From contig QQUD01000202.1 of NCBI GenBank assembly GCA_008501785.1, positions 1 to 8,887 of the forward strand: 8,887 bases of DNA, read 5' to 3'. Origin of the DNA: Chloroflexota bacterium. Its GTDB lineage: Bacteria; Chloroflexota; Anaerolineae; Promineifilales; Promineifilaceae. How positions within the stretch are numbered: position 1 is the first letter of the stretch; every line of letters begins with the position of its first letter. Below the pieces are notes generated by a model that saw only the letters and a program-made list of their open reading frames with translations, was not told where the DNA came from and searched no databases. This document shows, one piece after another, positions 1 through 5,273 of this stretch. The translations under genes were made by a program, and so were the position numbers.

Positions 1-909
1 AAATTCGGGCCGACCTCGTAAAAAGTCAGAGATTGACATGGCACGTTTTCCGGCAAGCTGGATTTTGTGGAGCTGCAAACGGCCGTTTCCCGTTTCCACA
101 ACGGCCGTTTCCCCATCACCACATACCAACCCGACCAAACCATCTCCAGCTGTCGCCCCAACAGGACGTGCCTCAATGATTTTCAGCCCTTTACCCTGCC
201 AGGTTGTCGTCGCACCCGGCCATGGCGTCATGGCGCGAATACGGCGGTCTAAGGCATTGGCTGATTCTTGCCAGTCTAAACGGCCGTCTTCCTTACTAAT
301 CATCGGTGCATACGTTGATTGTTCGTCGTTTTGCGGGATGGGGGTGAGACGGCCGTTTACAATCTCATCCAAATACCGCCCCATCATCTCTGCACCTAAG
401 TCGGCTAACTTGTCGTGAAGGGTAACGGCCGTTTCATCATCTACAATCGCAACCGATTCCTTCACATACATGGGACCTGTATCCAGTCCCACATCCATCT
501 TCATCAATGTAATGCCCGTTTCGGCATCACCAGCCAAAATCGCATGTTGAATCGGGGAAGCACCGCGCCAGCGCGGCAGCAGCGAAGCATGCACATTAAG
601 ACAGCCCAGCGGCGGTAAATCGAGCACATGGGGACGTAAAATTTGCCCAAATGCAGCTACGATAATCAAATCTGGCTGCCACTCTCGCAAAGGGGTTGCC
701 GATTCTTCTTTTCGCAGCGATTTTGGTTGAAACAGAGGAATATCGGCATCTAGGGCAACTTGTTTGATGGGAGACGGCCGTAACTGTCGGCCACGCCCCG
801 CTGGTCTATCTGGCTGCGTCACCACACCAACCACATTTTGTGTTTCAATTACCTTTTTTAGACTGGGCACAGCAAAATCTGGCGTACCCATAAACACAAT
901 TCGACTCAT
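1..909 (-). CDS. fmt: Methionyl-tRNA formyltransferase, C-terminus cut by window edge
   Basis: Formylates Met-tRNAfMet with 10-formyl-tetrahydrofolate for translation initiation in the cytoplasm. The 303 visible codons start MSRIVFMGTPDFAVPSL, the family's usual N-terminus. The formyl-transferase Rossmann-type domain (about residues 1-185) carries the signature NVHASLLPRWRG with N105 and H107, and GLDTG with D143; these match the catalytic Asn/His/Asp triad of the family. The C-terminal tRNA-binding domain follows (about 205-300, with TPWPGA) and ends at FLRGRPEF, so only a few residues are missing compared with the roughly 310-residue norm. The ATG at 909 gives the canonical start. There is no clear SD before it, and a TAGAAT box lies only 6 bases upstream, so a leaderless transcript is possible. 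The gene holds six copies of the octamer ACGGCCGT. Its upstream neighbour is divergent. Confidence 0.96.
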   Translation of the reverse strand, partial: MSRIVFMGTPDFAVPSLKKVIETQNVVGVVTQPDRPAGRGRQLRPSPIKQVALDADIPLFQPKSLRKEESATPLREWQPDLIIVAAFGQILRPHVLDLPPLGCLNVHASLLPRWRGASPIQHAILAGDAETGITLMKMDVGLDTGPMYVKESVAIVDDETAVTLHDKLADLGAEMMGRYLDEIVNGRLTPIPQNDEQSTYAPMISKEDGRLDWQESANALDRRIRAMTPWPGATTTWQGKGLKIIEARPVGATAGDGLVGLVCGDGETAVVETGNGRLQLHKIQLAGKRAMSISDFLRGRPEF

Positions 910-915
910 GTGGGC

Positions 916-943
916 ATTCTAACCTTAAAATTTGCGTTTGCAA
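916..943 (-). promoter_or_regulatory. Candidate fmt promoter (leaderless)
   Basis: On the minus strand TTGCAA (943-938), a 16-bp spacer and TAGAAT (921-916) resemble a sigma-70 promoter. Transcription would begin at or next to the fmt ATG at 909. No AGGAGG-like site lies in the usual SD window, which fits a leaderless message. The -35 box is only a partial consensus match, so this is tentative. Confidence 0.35.
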
Positions 944-948
944 ACTTA

Positions 949-977
949 TTGACGGATTAGCCTCAGGACTTTACAAT
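949..977 (+). promoter_or_regulatory. Sigma-70 promoter of the DUF4870-like gene
   Basis: TTGACG (949-954), a 17-bp spacer and TACAAT (972-977) closely match the -35/-10 consensus. The start point would be near 984, leaving a leader of about 125 nt before the ATG at 1109. The -10 box is embedded in the inverted repeat TTACAA-TG-TTGTAA. Confidence 0.7.
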
Positions 978-984
978 GTTGTAA
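971..984. promoter_or_regulatory. Candidate operator, inverted repeat over the -10 box
   Basis: TTACAA-TG-TTGTAA is a perfect 6+6 inverted repeat that covers the -10 hexamer and the expected start point of the promoter at 949-977. A dimeric repressor bound here would block transcription. No regulator gene in the window points to it, so the function is inferred from position and symmetry only. Confidence 0.4.
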
Positions 985-1108
985 GTTGGCCAATCTGGTA
1001 AATAATATTACTATAAAATGTTATCGGTGGATTGGCCTAAGGCTTTTTTCAGCATACAATAATGTTTGCCCATTTCAGAAAAAGCCAAACATAAAAATTG
1101 GAGGCACA

Positions 1109-1531
1109 ATGACTGAAGAATTTGACAGCTTTGATGATTCTAACATGAATGACGATCAAGAGGACAAGTTCGAAGAATCTCTTCCCGTTGAAGAGATGAG
1201 CAGTGGCTTTGATGAAGATATTACGGACGATGACAAGTTGTGGGCATTTTTAGCCTATGTGTTCACACCGATAGTTCCAATTATTCTCATGTTGATGGAA
1301 GATAAGAAGGAACGGCCGTTTCTCAAAGCTCACAATGCACAGGCATTGGCCTGGGGACTTATTAACCTGGTTGGCGGCACGATTTTGAGTACCGTCCTGT
1401 TTTTCTGTTTTGGTTTACCCTCCATTCTCATTTGGGGTGTAGGCGTTTATTGGGGATGGCAGGCATATCAGGGAGAATATGTTACAATACCCGTTATTAC
1501 GGATTTCGTAAAAGGACAAGGATGGGCCTAA
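1109..1531 (+). CDS. DUF4870/Tic20-like small membrane protein
   Basis: A 140-residue integral membrane protein of unknown function. About 45 N-terminal residues are very acidic and probably disordered. They are followed by DDKLWAFLAYVFTPIVPI, then a short loop MEDKKERPFLKAHNAQALAW and two more hydrophobic stretches (about residues 90-127). The pattern of a first helix, a charged loop with a conserved His in KAHN, and a hydrophobic pair is that of DUF4870 (Tic20-like) proteins. I recognise the family by pattern, not by search. The ATG at 1109 is chosen because GGAGG (1100-1104) precedes it by 4 bases. An upstream in-frame ATG at 986 has no SD and would add a non-conserved tail. The gene is monocistronic, with a promoter at 949-977 and a terminator at 1650-1680. 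One ACGGCCGT octamer lies inside, read as E-R-P-F. Confidence 0.85.
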   Translation: MTEEFDSFDDSNMNDDQEDKFEESLPVEEMSSGFDEDITDDDKLWAFLAYVFTPIVPIILMLMEDKKERPFLKAHNAQALAWGLINLVGGTILSTVLFFCFGLPSILIWGVGVYWGWQAYQGEYVTIPVITDFVKGQGWA

Positions 1532-1586
1532 TATAGATTGGCAAGAAGCTTTTTCATACACATGACAAAGTCTGACAATCTGTTTA

Positions 1587-1607
1587 AGTATTGCGCAGCG
1601 CAATACT
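1587..1607. repeat. Perfect 10-bp inverted repeat downstream of the DUF4870-like gene
   Basis: AGTATTGCGC (1587-1596) and GCGCAATACT (1598-1607) are perfect reverse complements around a single central A. In RNA this could form an 8-bp hairpin with a 5-nt loop. No T-run follows, so it is not a standard terminator. It may be an RNA 3'-end stabiliser or a DNA-binding site. Confidence 0.55.
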
Positions 1608-1649
1608 AGCCCGTCTTGACCCCAAGGTTCTTCACTAGCTTAAACGGAG

Positions 1650-1680
1650 GAGCGCATCAATTGGATGCGCTCTTTCGTTT
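1650..1680 (+). terminator. Rho-independent terminator of the DUF4870-like gene
   Basis: GAGCGCATC (1650-1658), loop AATTG, and GATGCGCTC (1664-1672) form a perfect 9-bp stem followed by TTTCGTTTTAT. Upstream AAACG (1642-1646) can also pair with CGTTT (1676-1680) and extend the stem. It lies about 120 bases after the stop codon of the gene at 1109-1531. Confidence 0.8.
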
Positions 1681-1684
1681 TATA

Positions 1685-1713
1685 TTGACACCCTGCTCAA
1701 TCAAATTTACAAT
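1685..1713 (+). promoter_or_regulatory. Near-consensus sigma-70 promoter of the DUF4013-like gene
   Basis: TTGACA (1685-1690), a 17-bp spacer and TACAAT (1708-1713) make an almost perfect promoter. The start point would be near 1720, giving a leader of about 80 nt. That leader contains the palindrome GCGAATATTCGC (1747-1758), a possible operator or hairpin. Confidence 0.8.
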
Positions 1714-1801
1714 CAATTTTGGATTGCATCAAGCAAAAATTATAGTGCGAATATTCGCGGGGTAGTCACAAGTATTCATTATTCAACAGGAGGAATTTAT
1801 T

Positions 1802-1954
1802 ATGGATATTTCAAAAGCATTTAGTTATGTATTCAAAGACGAACAATGGGCCGGTAAAATCGGTATTGGCGCACTCATTTCCCTTTTATCATTCTTAATT
1901 ATCCCAATCCCGCTGCTATCAGGATGGATGGTTGGCATCACCCGTAATGTATAA
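1802..1954 (+). pseudogene. DUF4013-like membrane protein, 5' part before a frameshift
   Basis: This reads MDISKAFSYVFKDEQW and continues through one hydrophobic helix to WMVGITRNV, then stops at TAA 1952-1954 (50 residues). It is the typical N-terminus of DUF4013 proteins, in which the helix ending in RNV is directly followed by a G-E-E-x-P-x-P-x-W-x-D segment. That segment is found here in another frame at 1954-1989 (INGEEHPMPGWEDL). The reading frame therefore shifts between 1949 and 1956: two extra bases (TA in GTATAATT) or one missing base explain it. A strong SD AGGAGG (1788-1793) stands 8 bases before the ATG, and the promoter at 1685-1713 is intact, so the lesion is recent, a sequencing error, or tolerated. 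Confidence 0.75.
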
Positions 1955-1974
1955 TTAATGGGGAAGAACACCCC

Positions 1975-2526
1975 ATGCCAGGTTGGGAAGATTTAGGCAC
2001 ACTGTTTCGAGATGGGCTTTCTATAATTGCGGCTTCATTCGTTTACTCACTGCCTTTTTTGTTGCTTGTCTGCATTGGCACTGTAGCAACAGCTGGTTTC
2101 GGCAGCTTAACCGAAATGAGCGAGGAAGCAGCAGCAGCGGGCATCTTTGCCACCTTTGGGCTAACTTTTTGCCTCAGTGCTATCTTCATACTTGCATTAT
2201 TCTTCATCAGTCCGGCGATTGTCATTCAATATGTACGTACCGACGAATTAGCGGCTTGCTTCCGCTTTAGCGAAATCATTGATATCGTCCGCGAAAATGC
2301 AGGGGACATTGCCATTGCTGCATTTACCCCATTTTTAGCAAGCATTGTCATCAGTTCAGTGCTTGGTATATTCGCCATGATCCCCATCATTGGCTGGTGC
2401 GGTGGTCCGATCATTGGCATCGCCGTTGGCCCCTATCTCTCAGCTATCGTTGGTCATTTGTACGGTCAAATTGCTGCCAAAATTGACGGTGAAAAATCAC
2501 CAGATGACATCGCTTTTGATCTGTAA
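1975..2526 (+). CDS. DUF4013-like membrane protein, 3' part after the frameshift
   Basis: A hydrophobic, multi-helix protein segment of 183 residues starting at MPGWEDLGTLFRDGLSII, plus an upstream in-frame extension INGEEHP that has no start codon. Hydrophobic stretches lie at about residues 15-45, 53-86 and 113-165, with GWCGGPIIGIAVGPYLSAIVGH near the end. This matches the body of DUF4013 membrane proteins of unknown function, roughly 230-240 residues when joined to the 50 codons at 1802-1954. If the frameshift is real, this part could be made only by reinitiation at the ATG at 1975, which has a weak GGGGAAG (1960-1966) 8 bases upstream. It is followed by a 12-bp hairpin and a terminator (2631-2672). 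Function unknown. Confidence 0.75.
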   Translation: MPGWEDLGTLFRDGLSIIAASFVYSLPFLLLVCIGTVATAGFGSLTEMSEEAAAAGIFATFGLTFCLSAIFILALFFISPAIVIQYVRTDELAACFRFSEIIDIVRENAGDIAIAAFTPFLASIVISSVLGIFAMIPIIGWCGGPIIGIAVGPYLSAIVGHLYGQIAAKIDGEKSPDDIAFDL

Positions 2527-2558
2527 GCAGACTCGAAGCGTTTGACAGTCAAAAATAA

Positions 2559-2595
2559 TTTCCCTGGACAGGCCCTTAAGATTTGTCCAGGGAAA
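2559..2595. repeat. 12-bp perfect inverted repeat after the DUF4013-like gene
   Basis: TTTCCCTGGACA (2559-2570) and TGTCCAGGGAAA (2584-2595) are exact reverse complements with a 13-nt loop. An outer AAATAAT / ATTATTT pair (2553-2559, 2601-2607) can extend it. No U-run follows directly, so it is more likely an mRNA 3'-end hairpin than the main terminator. Confidence 0.6.
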
Positions 2596-2630
2596 GTGGC
2601 ATTATTTGGCACCATTTTTCATTGATTTAG

Positions 2631-2672
2631 CATTTCATTTACAGGTATTGTAGGTGAAATGTTTTTTATTTT
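2631..2672 (+). terminator. Rho-independent terminator of the DUF4013-like gene
   Basis: CATTTCATTTACA (2631-2643) pairs with TGTAGGTGAAATG (2649-2661) over 13 positions, two of them G-U, with loop GGTAT. The run TTTTTTATTTT (2662-2672) follows immediately. The stem is AT-rich but long, and the T-tract is strong. Confidence 0.7.
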
Positions 2673-2823
2673 GCCAATACCTTCGCCAATTTCAAAAAAT
2701 AAGGATGTCATTCCTGCGGAGGCAGGAATCTATCTTCATGGTACATGAGTGGATTCCTGCCTCCGCGGGAATGACACTTACGAATTTTTGCTAAAATTCA
2801 TTTTGGCGAAGGTATTGTTTTGC
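2669..2823. mobile_element. MITE-like element with REP-like core (143 bp plus 6-bp target duplication)
   Basis: Terminal inverted repeats CAATACCTTCGCCAA (2675-2689) and TTGGCGAAGGTATTG (2803-2817) are exact 15-mers. The direct repeat TTTTGC flanks them on both sides (2669-2674 and 2818-2823), as expected for a target-site duplication. Inside are two 25-bp arms in opposite orientation (2706-2730 and 2752-2776) that differ at one position. Each arm is itself a palindrome of the type ATTCCTGC-GGAG-GCAGGAAT. The centre holds TCATG-GTA-CATGA. There is no room for a transposase, so it would move in trans. It sits between the terminator of the DUF4013-like gene and the SD of the next gene, so it replaces or supplies that gene's upstream region. 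The core resembles the widespread ATTCC...GGAAT repeats (dRS3/REP type). Confidence 0.72.
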
Positions 2824-2836
2824 AGGAATGGTTTAT

Positions 2837-3196
2837 ATGTTAGGAAATATCGTTTACCTGTTGGGCGTGGCTCTGTTGTTTACACATGAACTGGATGCGA
2901 TAAAGCATCATGAGTGGCGCCTTTTTGGTTTTCTGAATCCTTTAGGTGACAAGATGGCCTATTGGGTTTTTACGCTGGCCCATGTGCCTTTGTTTTTCTT
3001 GTTTTTGTGGATGATGGCCTATCCCCGGCTTAATTTTGAAATCGCTGTTGATCTGTTTCTGATCATTCACGTTGGTCTGCATTACCTGTTTCGCAACCAT
3101 CCAAAGTATGAATTTAGCGACTGGTTTTCGCATGGCATTATTGGTGCGGCAGGCATCATGGGAGCAATTCATTTGTTATTGCTAACGTTGGCCTGA
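2837..3196 (+). CDS. Small four-helix membrane protein, DUF6713-like
   Basis: A 119-residue hydrophobic protein with about four membrane helices (roughly residues 3-16, 39-61, 68-82 and 98-118). The segment FTHELDAIKHHEWRLF near the N-terminus and IHVGLHYLFRNHPKYEF in the second half carry several conserved-looking His, Glu and Asp residues at helix ends, as in proteins annotated DUF6713. The family name is from memory and should be confirmed. The ATG at 2837 is preferred because AGGA (2824-2827) is 9 bases away; the ATG at 2828 abuts that SD. The gene begins only 14 bases after the TSD of the MITE-like element, and no clear promoter is visible between them, so expression may depend on the element or on read-through. 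Function unknown. Confidence 0.75.
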   Translation: MLGNIVYLLGVALLFTHELDAIKHHEWRLFGFLNPLGDKMAYWVFTLAHVPLFFLFLWMMAYPRLNFEIAVDLFLIIHVGLHYLFRNHPKYEFSDWFSHGIIGAAGIMGAIHLLLLTLA

Positions 3197-3229
3197 CAAA
3201 AATTTTTTGCAGCGCTGGTTTATTATTAA

Positions 3230-3272
3230 GCTGATGCGCCCGTTTTCCAAAAGCGCGTATCAGCGTTTGTTT
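3230..3272 (+). terminator. Terminator-like hairpin after the DUF6713-like gene
   Basis: GCTGAT-GCGC (3230-3239) pairs with GCGC-GT-ATCAGC (3253-3264), leaving a 2-nt bulge, and is followed by GTTTGTTT. It lies 34 bases after the stop codon. The short T-tract makes it a moderate candidate. Confidence 0.5.
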
Positions 3273-3287
3273 CATACAAAAGCATCG

Positions 3288-3335
3288 CCCCAAAATACAA
3301 TTCGTCTCTCATACATGACGCTTGTGGGGTTTTTT
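3288..3335 (+). terminator. Second terminator-like hairpin
   Basis: CCCC (3288-3291) and ACAA (3297-3300) pair with TTGT-GGGG (3322-3329) around a 21-nt loop, and six T residues (3330-3335) follow. The stem has a 5-nt bulge, so this is tentative. It could be a backup to the hairpin at 3230-3272. Confidence 0.4.
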
Positions 3336-3339
3336 AGAG

Positions 3340-3465
3340 ATGCCTGGTTTTCGCTCAAAACTTTGGCTTCGCAATAAGGAGACTGGTGAGTTTGGAGGCA
3401 TTTATGAATGGGACACCGAAGAAGATGCACACAATGCGGACTCAACTGTGCTAATCCGTATTTAA
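3340..3465 (+). pseudogene. Remnant of a YdhR-like (dimeric alpha-beta barrel) monooxygenase gene
   Basis: A 41-codon open stretch reads MPGFRSKLWLRNKETGEF, then GGIYEWDTEEDAHNADST, ending at TAA. The string PGF-x-SK-x-WL-x-x-x-x-x-T-x-x-x-GG-x-Y-x-WD is the central hallmark of YdhR-type / antibiotic-biosynthesis-monooxygenase-like proteins of about 100 residues. The first half of such a protein and its C-terminal strand are absent: the frame is closed upstream by TGA at 3316-3318, and after the match the sequence ends at once. A T-rich terminator-like hairpin lies where the missing N-terminal part would be. No SD or promoter supports the ATG at 3340. I read it as a decayed fragment; a real 41-residue protein is less likely. 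Confidence 0.5.
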
Positions 3466-3491
3466 ATTCATCAACTCAAGGAATATGAAGA

Positions 3492-3527
3492 GGAGCCTGT
3501 CTTCAAATAGTGGGGAAGACAGGCTCC
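3492..3527 (-). terminator. Strong 13-bp hairpin ending the sigma operon
   Basis: GGAGCCTGTCTTC (3492-3504) and GAAGACAGGCTCC (3515-3527) are perfect reverse complements with a 10-nt loop. On the minus strand the hairpin follows the last gene of the sigma operon by about 30 bases and leads into the moderately T-rich TCTTCATATTCCTTG. It is the only plausible terminator for that operon in the window. Confidence 0.7.
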
Positions 3528-3558
3528 GTGTAGAGGGGAGGGAAGAGGAAGTTTTAGC

Positions 3559-4617
3559 TTATTCTTCAGTAATTGTTAGTTCATCGTCGGGTAGGGTGTC
3601 GAGAACGGCCGTTATCTTATCATCATCCGGTTCCACAATCGTAGCCATCGGATATTCTCGTGTACCAAACTTGGTCAGAGCCACGCCACCCAAGCCAACG
3701 CACATGGCAAAGAACGCTACAATGCCTTCGCCATAAATAAATGGAATCGCGCCAAGCAAACCGAATATAAAGGTCAACACCATTGTGCCAATGGCTGCGG
3801 TTGCGGGTTGGCTTAATTGCATGCCAAACTTTGTTGTCAAATATTCACCAGCCATACGGCCTACAACAAACCATCCAAACATAGCCCCACCAAACAAACC
3901 CAATGCTAATGCAATCATGATCGGGAAGCCAAGAATCCCAATGCAGACAAAGGTGAGTATGATTGAAATCGGAACCAGCAGAACAATCAAAAATGGAACC
4001 GCTAGGCCGGTCAGGAACCCAACCGTGCCGCTGACTGCGGGTTTGGCATTCACTGTGTCTTGAACTCGCTGCATTTGCTGCGGGAATATTGAAGCTGCGA
4101 CAAAAGCAAAGATACCAAACAATAGCGTTTGACCAATTGCTTGAGCCAAATTTAGCCAGAAATAATTACCGCTATCTATGGGTGGTGTCGTCGTTTCTGT
4201 ACCAACTGTGTCCGGAATTTCGTTGAGTAAATTGCTGACAAAGGGAGGTAAATTCTCAGCAACACCTGATATATTGACGCAGTTGACATGTGAATCAGAT
4301 GTACCGGTGAGTTCGCCATTCATGACGACACAATCGCCACGAATAACGGCCGTATCCGCCAAATCCAAATCCCCATTCATCACGACCAAATCGCCGCGAA
4401 TCGTACCAGAAATGACAGCATGGCCATTCCAGACAACCACATCCCCTTCAATCTCACCACCTTCTTCAACTTCTAAATCATCGTCAAAGATAGTGACATC
4501 ACCAGGAATCGAGTCATCGCTACCGACAACCCGGTCTGCCAAAGGGTCCGCCAACACAACACCAGTTGGCACCAGTATGGCAAGTAAAATAAATAAAATC
4601 GTAAGTGTTCGTTTCAT
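3559..4617 (-). CDS. Secreted/membrane protein with bactofilin-like beta-helix repeat, third gene of the sigma operon
   Basis: A 352-residue protein with a clear signal peptide (MKRTLTILFILLAILV...VLA, about 23 residues). An exported acidic region with repeated turns follows: IEGDVVVWNG at 56, IRGDLVVMNG at 73 and IRGDCVVMNG at 92. This resembles the short parallel beta-helix rungs of polymer-forming (bactofilin-like) proteins. After a Pro/Thr-rich linker (about 120-150) come several membrane helices (about 152-176, 196-225, 229-253 and 266-310). The C-terminal tail is acidic. The ATG at 4617 is chosen because it begins the signal peptide and has GGGAG (4630-4626) 8 bases upstream; longer in-frame starts would bury the signal peptide and overlap the anti-sigma gene more. 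It lies 4 bases after the anti-sigma stop and is probably co-transcribed. Likely an envelope protein; exact role unknown. Confidence 0.82.
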   Translation of the reverse strand: MKRTLTILFILLAILVPTGVVLADPLADRVVGSDDSIPGDVTIFDDDLEVEEGGEIEGDVVVWNGHAVISGTIRGDLVVMNGDLDLADTAVIRGDCVVMNGELTGTSDSHVNCVNISGVAENLPPFVSNLLNEIPDTVGTETTTPPIDSGNYFWLNLAQAIGQTLLFGIFAFVAASIFPQQMQRVQDTVNAKPAVSGTVGFLTGLAVPFLIVLLVPISIILTFVCIGILGFPIMIALALGLFGGAMFGWFVVGRMAGEYLTTKFGMQLSQPATAAIGTMVLTFIFGLLGAIPFIYGEGIVAFFAMCVGLGGVALTKFGTREYPMATIVEPDDDKITAVLDTLPDDELTITEE

Positions 4618-4621
4618 CAGC

Positions 4622-5188
4622 CTAGCTCCCATTCGAAATTTGATCACCCTGGCCCACAAGCTGTCGAAGAACCCCACTCCAGACAAAAACCACGCCAACC
4701 ATCACCAGCAGCAACCCTAAAACAAATGGCTGCTGCGCTACAAATTCACCAATACTCGTAAACAACGCCTGCACAACGGCTCCAGCAACCTGCATACTGT
4801 TGTAAACAACTTGCCCAAATCCACCGAGCAGCGCCGGTTCATTTAATACGGTTCCCAGGCGGTTTATCACCACCAGGCCCAGCAAAATAGGCAGCACACC
4901 GCTCATCAACAGTAGCACGTACACCACACTAATCACTCGAATTCTAGCTCGGTGATTAGGCAGTCGTGCTACTGTGCGGGCGGTGAAATCAGCCGCTGGT
5001 TGCAGCATCGGCGTACTGCGAAACAGTGTATCCACCGTTTGCAACGCCTGCCATTCCCGCATCATTACCGGACGTGTCTGCAAGTGAGATTCCAATTCAG
5101 CATGATCTTCTGCTGAAAGCTCACCATCGAGCGCGTCCATCATCAATTCATAAATTCTATCTTCTTGCTCCATCTGCATGTACCCCAT
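4622..5188 (-). CDS. Anti-sigma-factor-like membrane protein without zinc ligands
   Basis: Lies directly after an ECF sigma gene and has the matching layout: a cytoplasmic N-terminal helical domain (about residues 6-82) with YELMMDALDGELSAEDHAEL, then membrane helices at about 84-108 and 153-175. The N-terminal part aligns by eye with the anti-sigma (ZAS) fold. At the place where H-x-x-x-C-x-x-C binds zinc it reads H35-L-Q-T-R-P-V-M, and the whole 188-residue protein contains no cysteine. It would therefore bind its sigma without zinc. An amphipathic, Gly/Ala/Val-rich stretch (117-150) between the helices probably lies outside or along the membrane. Start choice is uncertain: the ATG at 5173 (MEQEDR) has GGGG 9 bases upstream and is the best alternative to 5188. 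Role inferred from position and layout. Confidence 0.8.
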   Translation of the reverse strand: MGYMQMEQEDRIYELMMDALDGELSAEDHAELESHLQTRPVMMREWQALQTVDTLFRSTPMLQPAADFTARTVARLPNHRARIRVISVVYVLLLMSGVLPILLGLVVINRLGTVLNEPALLGGFGQVVYNSMQVAGAVVQALFTSIGEFVAQQPFVLGLLLVMVGVVFVWSGVLRQLVGQGDQISNGS

Positions 5189-5233
5189 CAGGATTAGATG
5201 TTTTGTTTCCTATAACGTTTTATTCCAATTGCT

Positions 5234-5258
5234 GTGGCCGGTCTCCTGACCGAGCCAC
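5234..5258. repeat. Hairpin between sigma and anti-sigma genes
   Basis: GTGGC-CGGTC (5234-5243), loop TCCT, GACCG-A-GCCAC (5248-5258) form a 10-bp stem with one bulged base. On the transcribed minus strand the loop reads AGGA. It lies in the 85-base gap between the two genes and has no T-run, so it may set the ratio of sigma to anti-sigma by pausing, processing or translation control; a dispersed repeat is the alternative. Confidence 0.5.
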
Positions 5259-5273
5259 CTGAGTGCATTCTCA

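Noticed and set aside
38..618. Open frames on the plus strand across the left end
   Set aside because: They are shadows of fmt, whose minus-strand frame is open through the whole segment and carries the full family signatures.
986..1108. Upstream ATG of the DUF4870-like gene
   Set aside because: No SD, located right at the expected transcript start, and it adds 41 non-conserved residues; ATG 1109 has GGAGG.
1616..1645. TTGACC-N18-TTAAAC promoter-like pair
   Set aside because: Transcription would begin inside the terminator hairpin at 1650-1680 and yield no gene of its own; a much better promoter lies just downstream at 1685.
2675..2817. Reading the repeats at 2675-2817 as a CRISPR array
   Set aside because: The repeats are inverted, only two units exist, and no cas gene is near.
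3288..3465. A second T-box leader (GCATCGCCCCAAAA resembles the thrS terminator arm)
   Set aside because: No GGGTGGNACCGCG core and no synthetase gene follow; the likeness is limited to a short C-run.
4178..4720. A 180-codon plus-strand open frame
   Set aside because: Ser/Thr/Pro-rich low-complexity translation antisense to the beta-helix gene and the end of the anti-sigma gene; no SD, and the minus strand has clear signal peptide and helices.
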